A stretch of DNA of 13,400 nucleotides from an uncultured Oscillospiraceae bacterium (GTDB lineage: Bacteria; Bacillota; Clostridia; Oscillospirales; Oscillospiraceae): NCBI GenBank assembly GCA_910588365.1, contig CAJUQS010000002.1, forward strand, positions 1 through 13,400. Direction: 5' to 3'. The notes beneath the pieces are model-generated. The model ran no database searches, was not told the origin of the DNA, and worked only from the letters and a program-made list of their open reading frames with translations. A program made the position numbers and the translations under genes. Below are positions 7,202 to 13,102 of the stretch, in pieces (the stretch's first letter is position 1; the number at the start of each line of letters is the position of its first letter).

Positions 7202-7558
7202 ATGGAGAAGGAGACAACCAAGAAGAAACTGATTTTGGCGGTGATCCAGGGCGATGACTACGCCGATACTGTGGACGATCTGAACCGCAGCGGATTTTTT
7301 GCCACGGTCCTCAGCTCCACCGGCGGCTTTTTGAAGAAGCGGAGCATGACGCTGATGATCGGCGTGGAGTCCCATCAGGTGCAGGGGGTGCTGGACATCC
7401 TCAAGCAGTGCGCCGGCCGCCGCCAGCAGATGACCTATTCCAATCTGTCCATGTCAGCCGGAGGGCCGAACCCCTCCATCCCCATGATGCCGGTGCAGAT
7501 GAGCGTCGGCGGCGTGGTGATTTTCATCATGGACCTGGAGGATATCCAGAAATATTAG
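7202..7558 (+). CDS. darA: DarA/PstA-type cyclic-di-AMP receptor (PII-like)
   Basis: A 118-residue protein resembling B. subtilis DarA (YaaQ), a trimeric PII-like protein that binds the second messenger c-di-AMP. Matching features are KLILAVIQ at residues 9-16, STGGFLKKRSMTLMIGVE at 39-56 with the conserved TGGF loop, the R-x-Q-M motif (RRQQMT), and the C-terminal GGVVIFIMDLEDIQKY. ATG 7202 was chosen because it gives the family length and has AGAGGTG 6 bases upstream. An in-frame ATG at 7046 with GGAGG would add 52 residues, but these match nothing in the family and overlap the leader helices. It lies downstream of valS with its own promoter. The protein has no enzymatic activity of its own; output partners are unknown. 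Confidence 0.93.
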   Translation: MEKETTKKKLILAVIQGDDYADTVDDLNRSGFFATVLSSTGGFLKKRSMTLMIGVESHQVQGVLDILKQCAGRRQQMTYSNLSMSAGGPNPSIPMMPVQMSVGGVVIFIMDLEDIQKY

Positions 7559-7576
7559 AGCCTGTCCGCAGACACA

Positions 7577-7620
7577 GCAAAGGCCGCCAGGGGGATTCTC
7601 CCCTGGCGGCCTTTGCTTTT
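7577..7620 (+). terminator. Terminator between darA and the convergent gene
   Basis: A perfect 17-bp stem (7577-7593 with 7600-7616, 6-nt loop) followed by TTTT. The T-run is on the plus strand only, so it mainly ends darA transcripts. Its tail overlaps the stop codon of the convergent minus-strand gene. Confidence 0.92.
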
Positions 7621-8233
7621 ACCGGCCGGCGGGCGCCGCCTCCCGGACGGGCGTCAGCAGCAGCTCCGCTCCCAGCGGCCGCACGGACAGGCCCGGACAG
7701 CGGCGCTCCAGCGCCTCCGACAGGGCGGCCAGCGCCCCGGCCCGGTCCCTGCGGCTGGCCAGGGCCTCTGCCAGCTCCGATTCCAGCCCGCAGACCTCGG
7801 CGGTGAGCAGAACCACGCCGCCGCTCTCTGTGGAAAATTCCGGATTGTACGCGAACAGGGCCTCCGGCACGCCGTCCGCCAGCAGCGCCGCCCGGTCCAG
7901 CTCCCGGCGGACGACGCGCCGGTAGAGGGCCTCGCTGATGTTGGGAAACTGGGCCGATACGTCGGCGCGGCCGCCGGCGAGGGCCGGAAACTGGACGCTC
8001 AGAAACCCCGGCCCTCCCAGCTGCGGGTGGTCCATCACCGCCCGCAGCGCCTCCACCGCCCCCGCCAGCCGCTCCAGATCGCCGGACGCCTCCAGACACC
8101 TGCGGGCGCGGGCGCGGGCGTCCTCCCCCGCCGGCGGCCGGTTCTCCGTGTCCTCCCGGGGCGCGGGGACCGCGCGGATAACGCCGCAGACGGCCGCCAG
8201 CGCGAGCAGCGCGGCCAGGAAAAGCCAGTGCAT
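7619..8233 (-). CDS. Unrecognised membrane-anchored protein
   Basis: A 204-residue protein I do not recognise. Residues 1-20 form a hydrophobic segment (MHWLFLAALLALAAVCGVIR) that could be a signal anchor. The cysteine at 16 lacks a proper lipobox, so a lipoprotein is unlikely. The rest is probably extracytoplasmic, helix-rich and Ala/Arg/Glu-rich, with a middle part around FPNISEALYRRVVRRELDRAALL and a charged end. No catalytic motif or known fold is visible. AAGGAG lies before the ATG. GC-ending codon use matches the neighbours, so it looks native. It is divergent from the XRE regulator and shares a control region with it, which suggests joint regulation. A shadow frame overlaps on the same strand, but only this one has a good SD, start and TM segment. 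Confidence 0.7.
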   Translation of the reverse strand: MHWLFLAALLALAAVCGVIRAVPAPREDTENRPPAGEDARARARRCLEASGDLERLAGAVEALRAVMDHPQLGGPGFLSVQFPALAGGRADVSAQFPNISEALYRRVVRRELDRAALLADGVPEALFAYNPEFSTESGGVVLLTAEVCGLESELAEALASRRDRAGALAALSEALERRCPGLSVRPLGAELLLTPVREAAPAGR

Positions 8234-8250
8234 GGTCTCTCACTCCTTTG

Positions 8251-8290
8251 GTTATCTTATAGAATACATTATAGTATTCTTTTAGATAAT
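8251..8290. promoter_or_regulatory. Inverted-repeat operator candidate
   Basis: Arms GTTATCTTATAGAATAC (8251-8267) and GTATTCTTTTAGATAAT (8274-8290) are inverted copies matching at 14 of 17 positions, with a 6-bp spacer ATTATA. The inner 7 bp (AGAATAC/GTATTCT) match perfectly. A further half-site TAAGATAAC lies at 8313-8321, the exact reverse complement of the 9 bases at 8251-8259. Its location between divergent genes, one an XRE regulator, makes it a likely autoregulatory operator. Confidence 0.7.
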
Positions 8291-8296
8291 TTGCAA
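8268..8296 (-). promoter_or_regulatory. Promoter of the membrane-anchored protein gene
   Basis: Minus strand: TTGCAA (8296-8291), 17-bp spacer, perfect TATAAT (8273-8268). The -10 element is the exact centre of the dyad at 8251-8290. Confidence 0.75.
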
Positions 8297-8318
8297 GAGG
8301 GATTGTTGTCTGTAAGAT
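8291..8318 (+). promoter_or_regulatory. Promoter of the XRE regulator gene
   Basis: TTGCAA (8291-8296), 16-bp spacer, TAAGAT (8313-8318). The -35 hexamer is palindromic and is the same six bases used by the opposing promoter. The -10 overlaps the third half-site TAAGATAAC. Confidence 0.6.
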
Positions 8319-8341
8319 AACGAAAAAGGGAGCTGAGAGAA

Positions 8342-8659
8342 ATGAGTGCGGAAATACGGCAATTGGGCGAGGCAATCCGCTCCGCCCGCATGAAAAAGGG
8401 GCTGACCCAGGAGGCCCTGTCCGAGCTGCTGGACATCACCCCCGTCCACCTGAAAAATATTGAGAGCTCCCGCAGAAAGCCGTCGGTGCCCCTGCTGTTC
8501 CAGATGATGGCGGTCCTGGACTTCTCCGTGGACGCGCTGGTCTTCCCCGAGCGGGCCGGCGGCGGGGCGCTGTGTACCGGCGGGCTGACGCCGGAGGAGA
8601 TCGACGCGGTTGGGCGTCTCGTGGACGTGATGCGGCGGAGGAACCGGGGGCGCGAGTGA
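8342..8659 (+). CDS. XRE-family transcriptional regulator
   Basis: A 105-residue DNA-binding protein with one Cro/C1-type helix-turn-helix at about 7-62: LGEAIRSARMKKGLTQEALSEL, then the recognition region DITPVHLKNIESSRRKPS and the closing PLLFQMMAVLDFSVDAL. The C-terminal 40 residues are short and charged, with no obvious ligand domain, so it is likely a simple repressor. The start has GGGAG upstream. Divergent from the membrane-anchored gene, it probably binds the dyad between them and represses one or both (inference). glpK follows after a terminator and has its own promoter, so co-transcription is unlikely. Confidence 0.92.
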   Translation: MSAEIRQLGEAIRSARMKKGLTQEALSELLDITPVHLKNIESSRRKPSVPLLFQMMAVLDFSVDALVFPERAGGGALCTGGLTPEEIDAVGRLVDVMRRRNRGRE

Positions 8660-8689
8660 GGGCGCGGCGTCTGTCCGCGCCCCCTTTTT
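8660..8689 (+). terminator. Terminator after the XRE gene
   Basis: GGGCGCGG (8660-8667), 7-nt loop, CCGCGCCC (8675-8682), CC, then TTTTT. It starts directly after the stop codon. Confidence 0.85.
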
Positions 8690-8710
8690 GCGCCCGCTCC
8701 GCACGCCCCC

Positions 8711-8739
8711 TTTCCATTTCCCTCCTTCTGTGGTATGCT
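8711..8739 (+). promoter_or_regulatory. Extended -10 promoter of glpK
   Basis: TTTCCA (8711-8716), 17-bp spacer, TATGCT (8734-8739) preceded by TGG, which makes an extended -10. No clear cre or other operator was seen. It argues against any glpK start upstream of 8746. Confidence 0.6.
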
Positions 8740-8791
8740 GAGGGGGACAGGCCGCCGGACGGCCGCAGTTATATGGAGGAGGACGACAACC

Positions 8792-10327
8792 ATGGCAGAG
8801 TACATCATGGCCTTTGACGCCGGAACCACCAGCAGCCGCTGCATCCTCTTTGACCGGCAGGGGACCATCCGCAGCGCCGCCCAGAAGGAGTTCACCCAGC
8901 TGTTCCCCAGACCCGGCTGGGTGGAGCACGACGCCCGGGAGATCTGGGCCACCCAGCTGGGCGTGGCGGTGGAGGCGATGGGAAAAATCGGCGCTTCGGC
9001 CCGGGACATCGCGGGAATCGGCATCACCAACCAGCGGGAGACCACCGTGGTCTGGGACAAGGCCACCGGCGAGCCGGTCTGCAACGCCATTGTCTGGCAG
9101 TGCCGCCGGACCAGCGCCTACTGCGACCAGCTGAAAGCCAGCGGGTACGACGCCGAGCTCCGCCGCCGGACGGGCCTGGTGGCGGACGCCTACTTCTCCG
9201 GGCCCAAGATCAAGTGGATTCTGGACAACGTGCCCGGCGCCAGGGCGCGGGCGGAGCGGGGGGAGCTGCTCTTCGGGACCGTGGAGAGCTGGCTCATCTG
9301 GCGGCTGACCGGCGGCAGGGTCCATGTGACGGACTACTCCAACGCCTCCCGCACCATGCTCTTCAACCTCAACACCCTGGACTGGGACGGGGAGATTCTG
9401 GCCCGCATGGGGATCCCCCGGTCCATGCTGCCCGAGGCCATGCCCAGCAGCTGCGTCTACGGAGAGACGGACCCCGCCTTCTTCGGCGCGCCCATCCCCA
9501 TCGCCGGCGCGGCGGGGGACCAGCAGGCGGCCCTCTTCGGCCAGACCTGCTTTGACCCGGGCCAGGCCAAAAACACCTGCGGCACCGGCTGTTTCCTTCT
9601 GATGAACACCGGGAAGAAGCCGGTCTTTTCCCGGAACGGACTGGTGACCACCGTGGCCTGGGGGCTGGACGGGACGGTGGACTACGCCCTGGAGGGCTCC
9701 ATCTTCGTGGCCGGTGCGGCCATCCAGTGGCTGCGGGACGAGATGCGCCTTATCGAGAGCGCCGCCGACAGCGAGTACCACGCCGGAAAGGTCCGGGACA
9801 CCGCCGGCTGCTACGTGGTTCCCGCCTTCACCGGCCTGGGCGCCCCCCACTGGGACCAGTACGCCCGGGGCGCCATCGTGGGCCTGACCCGGGGAGTCAA
9901 CAAGAACCACATCATCCGCGCCACCCTGGAGTCCATCGCCTACCAGGTCAGCGACGTGCTGGACGCCATGCGCTCCGACGCGGGCATGGACATCAGCTCC
10001 CTGAAGGTGGACGGCGGCGCCAGCGTCAACAATGTGCTCATGCAGCTCCAGGCGGACATCCTGCAAACGGCTGTGGAGCGGCCGGTGTGCGTGGAGACCA
10101 CCGCCCTGGGCGCGGCCTACCTGGCGGGGCTTGCAGTGGGCTTCTGGTCCGGGCGGGAGGACATCCGCCGCAACTGGGCCGTGGAGCGGACCTTCACCCC
10201 GGCCATCACCGCTGCGGAGCGGGAGGAAAAGCTCCGGGGCTGGCGCAGGGCCGTGGAGCGCTCCTTCCGCTGGGTCCTGCCAGACGGGGTCCTGCCGGAC
10301 GGGCAATGCGGGACTTCGGTGCAGTGA
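8792..10327 (+). CDS. glpK: Glycerol kinase
   Basis: A 511-residue FGGY-family kinase that makes sn-glycerol-3-phosphate from glycerol and ATP. Visible are the N-terminal DAGTTSSRCILFD phosphate loop, NQRETTVVWDKATG, GAAGDQQAALFG, NTCGTGCFLL and the C-terminal ATP-site motif DGGASVNNVLMQ. ATG 8792 has GGAGGAGG upstream and starts at the usual family N-terminus; an in-frame ATG at 8735 lies inside the promoter. The stretch that carries the HPr-phosphorylated His as HFYG in Enterococcus-type enzymes reads A229-FFG here, so that PTS control seems absent (from memory of the family). The last residues, VLPDGVLPDGQCGTSVQ, are not a family feature. They come from a 15-bp tandem duplication plus the start of a 57-bp repeat that recurs downstream. 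No glycerol facilitator or glycerol-phosphate dehydrogenase gene is adjacent. Confidence 0.97.
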   Translation: MAEYIMAFDAGTTSSRCILFDRQGTIRSAAQKEFTQLFPRPGWVEHDAREIWATQLGVAVEAMGKIGASARDIAGIGITNQRETTVVWDKATGEPVCNAIVWQCRRTSAYCDQLKASGYDAELRRRTGLVADAYFSGPKIKWILDNVPGARARAERGELLFGTVESWLIWRLTGGRVHVTDYSNASRTMLFNLNTLDWDGEILARMGIPRSMLPEAMPSSCVYGETDPAFFGAPIPIAGAAGDQQAALFGQTCFDPGQAKNTCGTGCFLLMNTGKKPVFSRNGLVTTVAWGLDGTVDYALEGSIFVAGAAIQWLRDEMRLIESAADSEYHAGKVRDTAGCYVVPAFTGLGAPHWDQYARGAIVGLTRGVNKNHIIRATLESIAYQVSDVLDAMRSDAGMDISSLKVDGGASVNNVLMQLQADILQTAVERPVCVETTALGAAYLAGLAVGFWSGREDIRRNWAVERTFTPAITAAEREEKLRGWRRAVERSFRWVLPDGVLPDGQCGTSVQ

Positions 10328-10345
10328 TTGACCCGATCCGGCGGC
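10289..10345 (+). repeat. 57-bp repeat, copy 1, overlapping the end of glpK
   Basis: Matches 10381-10437 at 51 of 57 positions by hand alignment. It starts GTCCTGCCGGAC and ends GACCCGATCCGGCGGC. It supplies the last codons and the stop of glpK. A 15-bp tandem duplication (10272-10286 and 10287-10301) overlaps its left edge. Confidence 0.9.
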
Positions 10346-10383
10346 CCGGTGACGGAACATGCCGCCAGTTGAGGGATCGGGTC
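10330..10383. repeat. Palindrome between the two 57-bp repeat copies
   Basis: GACCCGATCC (10330-10339) pairs with GGATCGGGTC (10374-10383), and GGCGG (10340-10344) with CCGCC (10362-10366), with a 7-nt bulge. There is no T-tract. The pair resembles REP-like intergenic palindromes, and it could serve as a 3' hairpin for glpK mRNA. Confidence 0.75.
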
Positions 10384-10437
10384 CTGCCGGACAGGCAATT
10401 CGGAACTTCGACGCGGTGATTGACCCGATCCGGCGGC
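10381..10437 (+). repeat. 57-bp repeat, copy 2
   Basis: Second copy of the repeat, 92 bp after copy 1, in the glpK-spoIIGA gap. The remaining 10438-10510 shows no feature I can name. Confidence 0.9.
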
Positions 10438-10514
10438 ACAGCGGCTTACTCAGGCGTTTCACGGAAAAGCGAATCCGGCACCGGCGGGGAAAGAAAAATC
10501 CCGCCTATCCCCCT

Positions 10515-10549
10515 TCTGACAAAATCTGCCCCCGGACAGGGACTATACT
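10515..10549 (+). promoter_or_regulatory. Candidate Spo0A-type promoter of spoIIGA-sigE
   Basis: CTGACA (10516-10521) and TATACT (10544-10549) are separated by 22 bp, the atypical spacing known for the B. subtilis spoIIG promoter. TCTGACAAA (10515-10523) matches 8 of 9 bases of the reverse Spo0A box (TTYGACAAA) and overlaps the -35. The -10 lies at the end of a 16-bp stem and its loop. Confidence 0.5.
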
Positions 10550-10565
10550 AGTCCCTGTCCGGGGG
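10529..10565. repeat. Perfect 16-bp palindrome before spoIIGA
   Basis: CCCCCGGACAGGGACT (10529-10544), loop ATACT, AGTCCCTGTCCGGGGG (10550-10565). On the plus strand TGTTCTG follows, a poor terminator tail. On the minus strand CAGATTTTG follows. It may be an operator around the -10 or a hairpin at the 5' end of the transcript. Confidence 0.85.
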
Positions 10566-10594
10566 TGTTCTGTCCCGGCGCAAGGGGTGAGACA

Positions 10595-11467
10595 ATGGTC
10601 GTCTATCTGGATATCGCGTTCCTGCTCAACTGTCTGAGCGATGCGCTGGCGCTCTACGTGACGGCGCGGCTCTCTGGGCTCCCGGTACGGAAGAAGCGTC
10701 TGCTGGGCGCCTCTTTTCTGGGCGGTACCTACGGGGCGCTGTGCGCCCTGCCCGGGTGCCTGCCTGCGGCGGCCCTTCTCCCCCAGCTGGCGGCCGCCGC
10801 AGGGCTGGTCTGGCTGGCCTTCGGGCGGCAGACCGCCTTCCTGCGGCAGTTTTTTCTGTTCTTTCTGCTCTCCTGCACCCTGGGCGGCGTGCTGATGGCC
10901 GCGGGGCGGCTTCTGGAGAGCGGGGACGGTCTGGAATTTCTCTCCGGCCTGAACTGGCGCGTATTTTTTCTTGCCGGCGGAATCTGTTTCGTTCTGCTCT
11001 CGGTCGTCTTCCGGGGCGGGGCGCGGCACGCGGCCGCCGGACAGCTGTGCCGCTGCCGGGTGGAGCGGCGGGACCGCGGGGCGGATCTCACCGCGCTGCT
11101 GGACACCGGCCACACCCTATCCGACGGCCTGACCGGGGATCCGGTCCTCACCGTCCACTGGGCGGCCCTGGATCCGCTGTGGACGGACCGGGAGCGGGAA
11201 GTCCTCTCCCGCCTGGAGCGGGACGGCGCGGCCGCCTGTCTGGAGCGGCTGGGGGCTGGGAGCGGGTTCCGGCTGCTGCCCTATCAGGCGGTGGGGGTCC
11301 GGGCGGGCCTGCTGCTGTGCTTCCGGGCGGACCGGGTGGGCCTGGACGGCCGGGACCGGGGAAGAATCACCGTGGCGCTCTCGCCCACGGCGGTGTCCGA
11401 CGGCGGCGGCTACGCCGGGCTGTGGGGCGGAGAAACAGGGAAGGAGGGCAGCGGCCATGCTGCGTAA
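10595..11467 (+). CDS. spoIIGA: Sigma-E processing peptidase SpoIIGA
   Basis: A 290-residue membrane-embedded aspartic protease (309 in B. subtilis) that matures pro-sigma-E in the mother cell during sporulation. The N-terminal half has about five hydrophobic segments, including VVYLDIAFLLNCLSDALALY and FLRQFFLFFLLSCTLGGVL. The C-terminal protease domain has the catalytic motif ALLDTGHTLSDGLTGDPVL with D170. A later LLPYQAVGVRAGLLLCFRAD matches the conserved second half. ATG 10595 has AAGGGGTGA upstream and starts with the typical MVVYLD; an earlier in-frame start near the palindrome is not supported. It overlaps sigE by 11 bp. A spoIIR gene, needed to trigger the protease, is not in the window. 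Confidence 0.95.
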   Translation: MVVYLDIAFLLNCLSDALALYVTARLSGLPVRKKRLLGASFLGGTYGALCALPGCLPAAALLPQLAAAAGLVWLAFGRQTAFLRQFFLFFLLSCTLGGVLMAAGRLLESGDGLEFLSGLNWRVFFLAGGICFVLLSVVFRGGARHAAAGQLCRCRVERRDRGADLTALLDTGHTLSDGLTGDPVLTVHWAALDPLWTDREREVLSRLERDGAAACLERLGAGSGFRLLPYQAVGVRAGLLLCFRADRVGLDGRDRGRITVALSPTAVSDGGGYAGLWGGETGKEGSGHAA

Positions 11468-12170
11468 ATGGAGGGCGGTCCTCTACCGCCTGCTGGTCCG
11501 GCTGGGGCTCATCCGGCCGGGGAAGATTCAGTACATCGGCGGCAGCGATACGCTGCCTCCGCCCCTGAACCGGGAGGAGGAGGCGGCGCTGCTCGCCCGT
11601 CTGGACGCCGGGGAGGAGACGGTGCGCCAGATTCTCATTGAGCGGAACCTGCGCTTGGTGGTGTACATCGCCCGCCGCTTCGAGAACACGGGCATTAACA
11701 TTGAGGATCTGATCTCCATCGGATCCATCGGCCTCATCAAATCCATCAACACCTACCGCACGGACAAGAACATCAAGCTGGCCACCTATGCCAGCCGCTG
11801 TATTGAGAACGAAATCCTCATGCATCTGCGCAAAACCTCCTCCCAGCGCAACGAGGTCAGCCTGGATGAGCCATTGAACACGGACTGGGACGGCAACGAG
11901 CTGCTGCTCAGCGATGTGCTGGGCACCGAGGCGGACACCGTCATGCGGCCCATTGAGGACGACGTGGACCGCCAGCTCCTCTCCGCCGCCATCGGAAAGC
12001 TCTCCGACCGGGAGCGGGAGATCATTACGCTCCGCTTTGGCCTGTGCGGCCGCCGGGAGCAGACCCAGAAGGAGGTGGCCGACAAGCTTGGCATCTCCCA
12101 GTCCTACATCTCCCGCCTGGAGAAGCGGATCATCGACCGTCTCAAGCGGGAAATCCTGAAAATGAGCTGA
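11457..12170 (+). CDS. sigE: Sporulation sigma factor SigE (pro-sigma-E)
   Basis: A 237-residue sigma-70-type factor for early mother-cell gene expression. It starts with a hydrophobic and basic pro-sequence (MLRKWRAVLYRLLVRLGLIRPG), followed by YIGGSDTLPPPL. Processing by SpoIIGA should occur near residue 25/26, by alignment from memory with B. subtilis. Region 2 reads NLRLVVYIARRFENTGINIEDL and continues ISIGSIGLIKSINTY; then come DEPLNTDWDGNELLLSDVLG and the region 4 helix-turn-helix TQKEVADKLGISQSYISRLE. AAGGAGG lies 9 bases before the ATG, inside the end of spoIIGA, so translation is probably coupled. The usual next gene, sigG, is not here; a coiled-coil gene with its own promoter follows. 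Only a short GGACA/TGTCC hairpin is seen after the stop, with no clear terminator. Confidence 0.97.
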   Translation: MLRKWRAVLYRLLVRLGLIRPGKIQYIGGSDTLPPPLNREEEAALLARLDAGEETVRQILIERNLRLVVYIARRFENTGINIEDLISIGSIGLIKSINTYRTDKNIKLATYASRCIENEILMHLRKTSSQRNEVSLDEPLNTDWDGNELLLSDVLGTEADTVMRPIEDDVDRQLLSAAIGKLSDREREIITLRFGLCGRREQTQKEVADKLGISQSYISRLEKRIIDRLKREILKMS

Positions 12171-12245
12171 GGCGCTCTGATATGGGTACGTCTGTATGAT
12201 TTGCGCAGCTTATCGGGCATAGGACAGGAAATTGTCCGCGTTTCA

Positions 12246-12274
12246 TTGACAATCCAGCGGGCCCACTGTATAAT
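12246..12274 (+). promoter_or_regulatory. Perfect consensus promoter of the coiled-coil gene
   Basis: TTGACA (12246-12251), 17-bp spacer, TATAAT (12269-12274). Both hexamers and the spacing are ideal, so strong constitutive sigma-A transcription is predicted. The start is near 12281, leaving a leader of only about 20 nt. Confidence 0.92.
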
Positions 12275-12300
12275 GGTAGGCAAGAAATGGGGGTGCTGAG

Positions 12301-12945
12301 TTGAACAATGAGGAAAAGATTCTGGAAATACTGTCGTCTATGCAGACGAATATCGCCGGAATACAGTCACAAATCACCGGAATGCAGACGCAAATCGCCG
12401 GAATGCAGACGCAAATCACCGGAATGCAGACGCAAATCGCCGGAATACAGGGCGAAATAAAGGATATACGCTCTGAACTAAGCGAAGTCCGTGAACGGCT
12501 CGATAGGCTCGACAGAAAGGTCGAGGTTTTGGCCGAAGCACAGGCTGAGACCGACAAGAAGGTTGCCGCGCTTGCCGCTGCCCAGGTCGAGACCGATAGG
12601 AAGGTTGCCGCGCTTGCCGCTGCCCAGGTCGAGACCGATAGGAAGGTTGCCGCGCTTGCCGCTGCCCAGGCCGAGACCGATAGGAAGGTTGCCGCGCTTG
12701 CCGCTGCCCAGGCCGAGACCGATAGGAAGGTTGCCGCGCTTGCCGCTGCCCAGGCCGAGACCGACAAGAAGGTTGCCGCTCTCGCCGTTGCCCAGGCTGA
12801 GACCGATAGGAAGGTCGATGAGCTCAACCGAAAGGTTGACAGTCTGGCCGAAGCCCAGGAGGAGGCGCGCGAGAACATCAACGCCATCCTGGATTGGACA
12901 GACAGGGTCAGTTCCATATCCGAACTCCATATCCCCAGAATTTAA
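12301..12945 (+). CDS. Repeat-built coiled-coil protein, function unknown
   Basis: A 214-residue protein with a TTG start (MNNEEKILEILSS) and GGGGGTG upstream. Residues 14-77 form unbroken heptads with M/I/V/L at one core position and I/L/V four residues later (M-Q-T-Q-I-A-G type). Residues 83-124 onward hold a 14-residue repeat, ETDRKVAALAAAQ(A/V), in six full copies to residue 166 plus a degenerate seventh. The end (ENINAILDWTDRVSSISELHIPRI) is not repetitive. There is no signal peptide or membrane segment, so it is probably a cytoplasmic fibrous or oligomerising protein. Proteins beginning MNNEEKIL with variable heptad numbers are, from memory, common as hypotheticals in Clostridia. Codons in the first 60 residues are less GC-ending than in the neighbours. 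It stands as a single-gene unit with its own promoter and terminator. Confidence 0.8.
   Translation: MNNEEKILEILSSMQTNIAGIQSQITGMQTQIAGMQTQITGMQTQIAGIQGEIKDIRSELSEVRERLDRLDRKVEVLAEAQAETDKKVAALAAAQVETDRKVAALAAAQVETDRKVAALAAAQAETDRKVAALAAAQAETDRKVAALAAAQAETDKKVAALAVAQAETDRKVDELNRKVDSLAEAQEEARENINAILDWTDRVSSISELHIPRI
12345..12450 (+). repeat. 21-bp heptad-coding tandem repeats
   Basis: About five 21-bp units such as GGAATGCAGACGCAAATC(A/G)CC, with alternating ACC/GCC codons. They encode the G-M-Q-T-Q-I-T/A heptads. High identity suggests recent amplification. Confidence 0.85.
12547..12798 (+). repeat. Six 42-bp tandem repeats in the coiled-coil gene
   Basis: Units begin GAGACCGA(T/C)A and start at 12547, 12589, 12631, 12673, 12715 and 12757; a seventh begins at 12799 and diverges. 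Units 2-5 are nearly identical in DNA, differing mainly at one T/C in the last codon, so the array can expand or shrink in frame. Confidence 0.93.
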
Positions 12946-12956
12946 CCGTCTCCCCC

Positions 12957-12990
12957 GCCCCAGCGCCCTTCCGGCGCCGGGGCAGTTTTT
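12957..12990 (+). terminator. Terminator after the coiled-coil gene
   Basis: GCCCCAGCGCC (12957-12967), loop CTTCC, GGCGCCGGGGC (12973-12983) with one A-C mismatch, followed by AGTTTTTG. It starts 12 bp after the stop. The stretch 12991-13091 holds nothing I can name. Confidence 0.85.
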
Positions 12991-13102
12991 GTTGCCATAT
13001 GGTTGGCCGGAAAAAGCTCCGGCCTTACCTGCATGTGCAGCATAGATGCGCTCCTCCGCTGTCCGCCCGCCTATCCACGGCACGCTGCCTCTTAGAGCCT
13101 GT

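Noticed and set aside
6816..7232. 138-codon frame in the darA leader
   Set aside because: Its codon use includes rare AGG, CGA and ATA and is not GC-ending like the neighbours. There is no recognisable domain, it overlaps strong RNA helices and it runs past the darA start.
8735..8791. Upstream in-frame start for glpK
   Set aside because: It falls within the -10 element of the likely promoter and lacks an SD; the start at 8792 has GGAGGAGG and the family N-terminus.
8282..10462. Long open frame of about 726 codons on the minus strand
   Set aside because: It is antisense to glpK and the XRE gene, with shadow-like composition and no recognisable domain.
10529..10565. Terminator for glpK
   Set aside because: The stem is strong, but there is no T-run on the plus strand and it lies about 200 bp after the stop; it fits a spoIIGA regulatory site better.
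12547..12840. Regularly spaced repeats suggestive of CRISPR
   Set aside because: The 42-bp units are head to tail without spacers, are in frame, and encode a regular 14-residue coiled-coil repeat.
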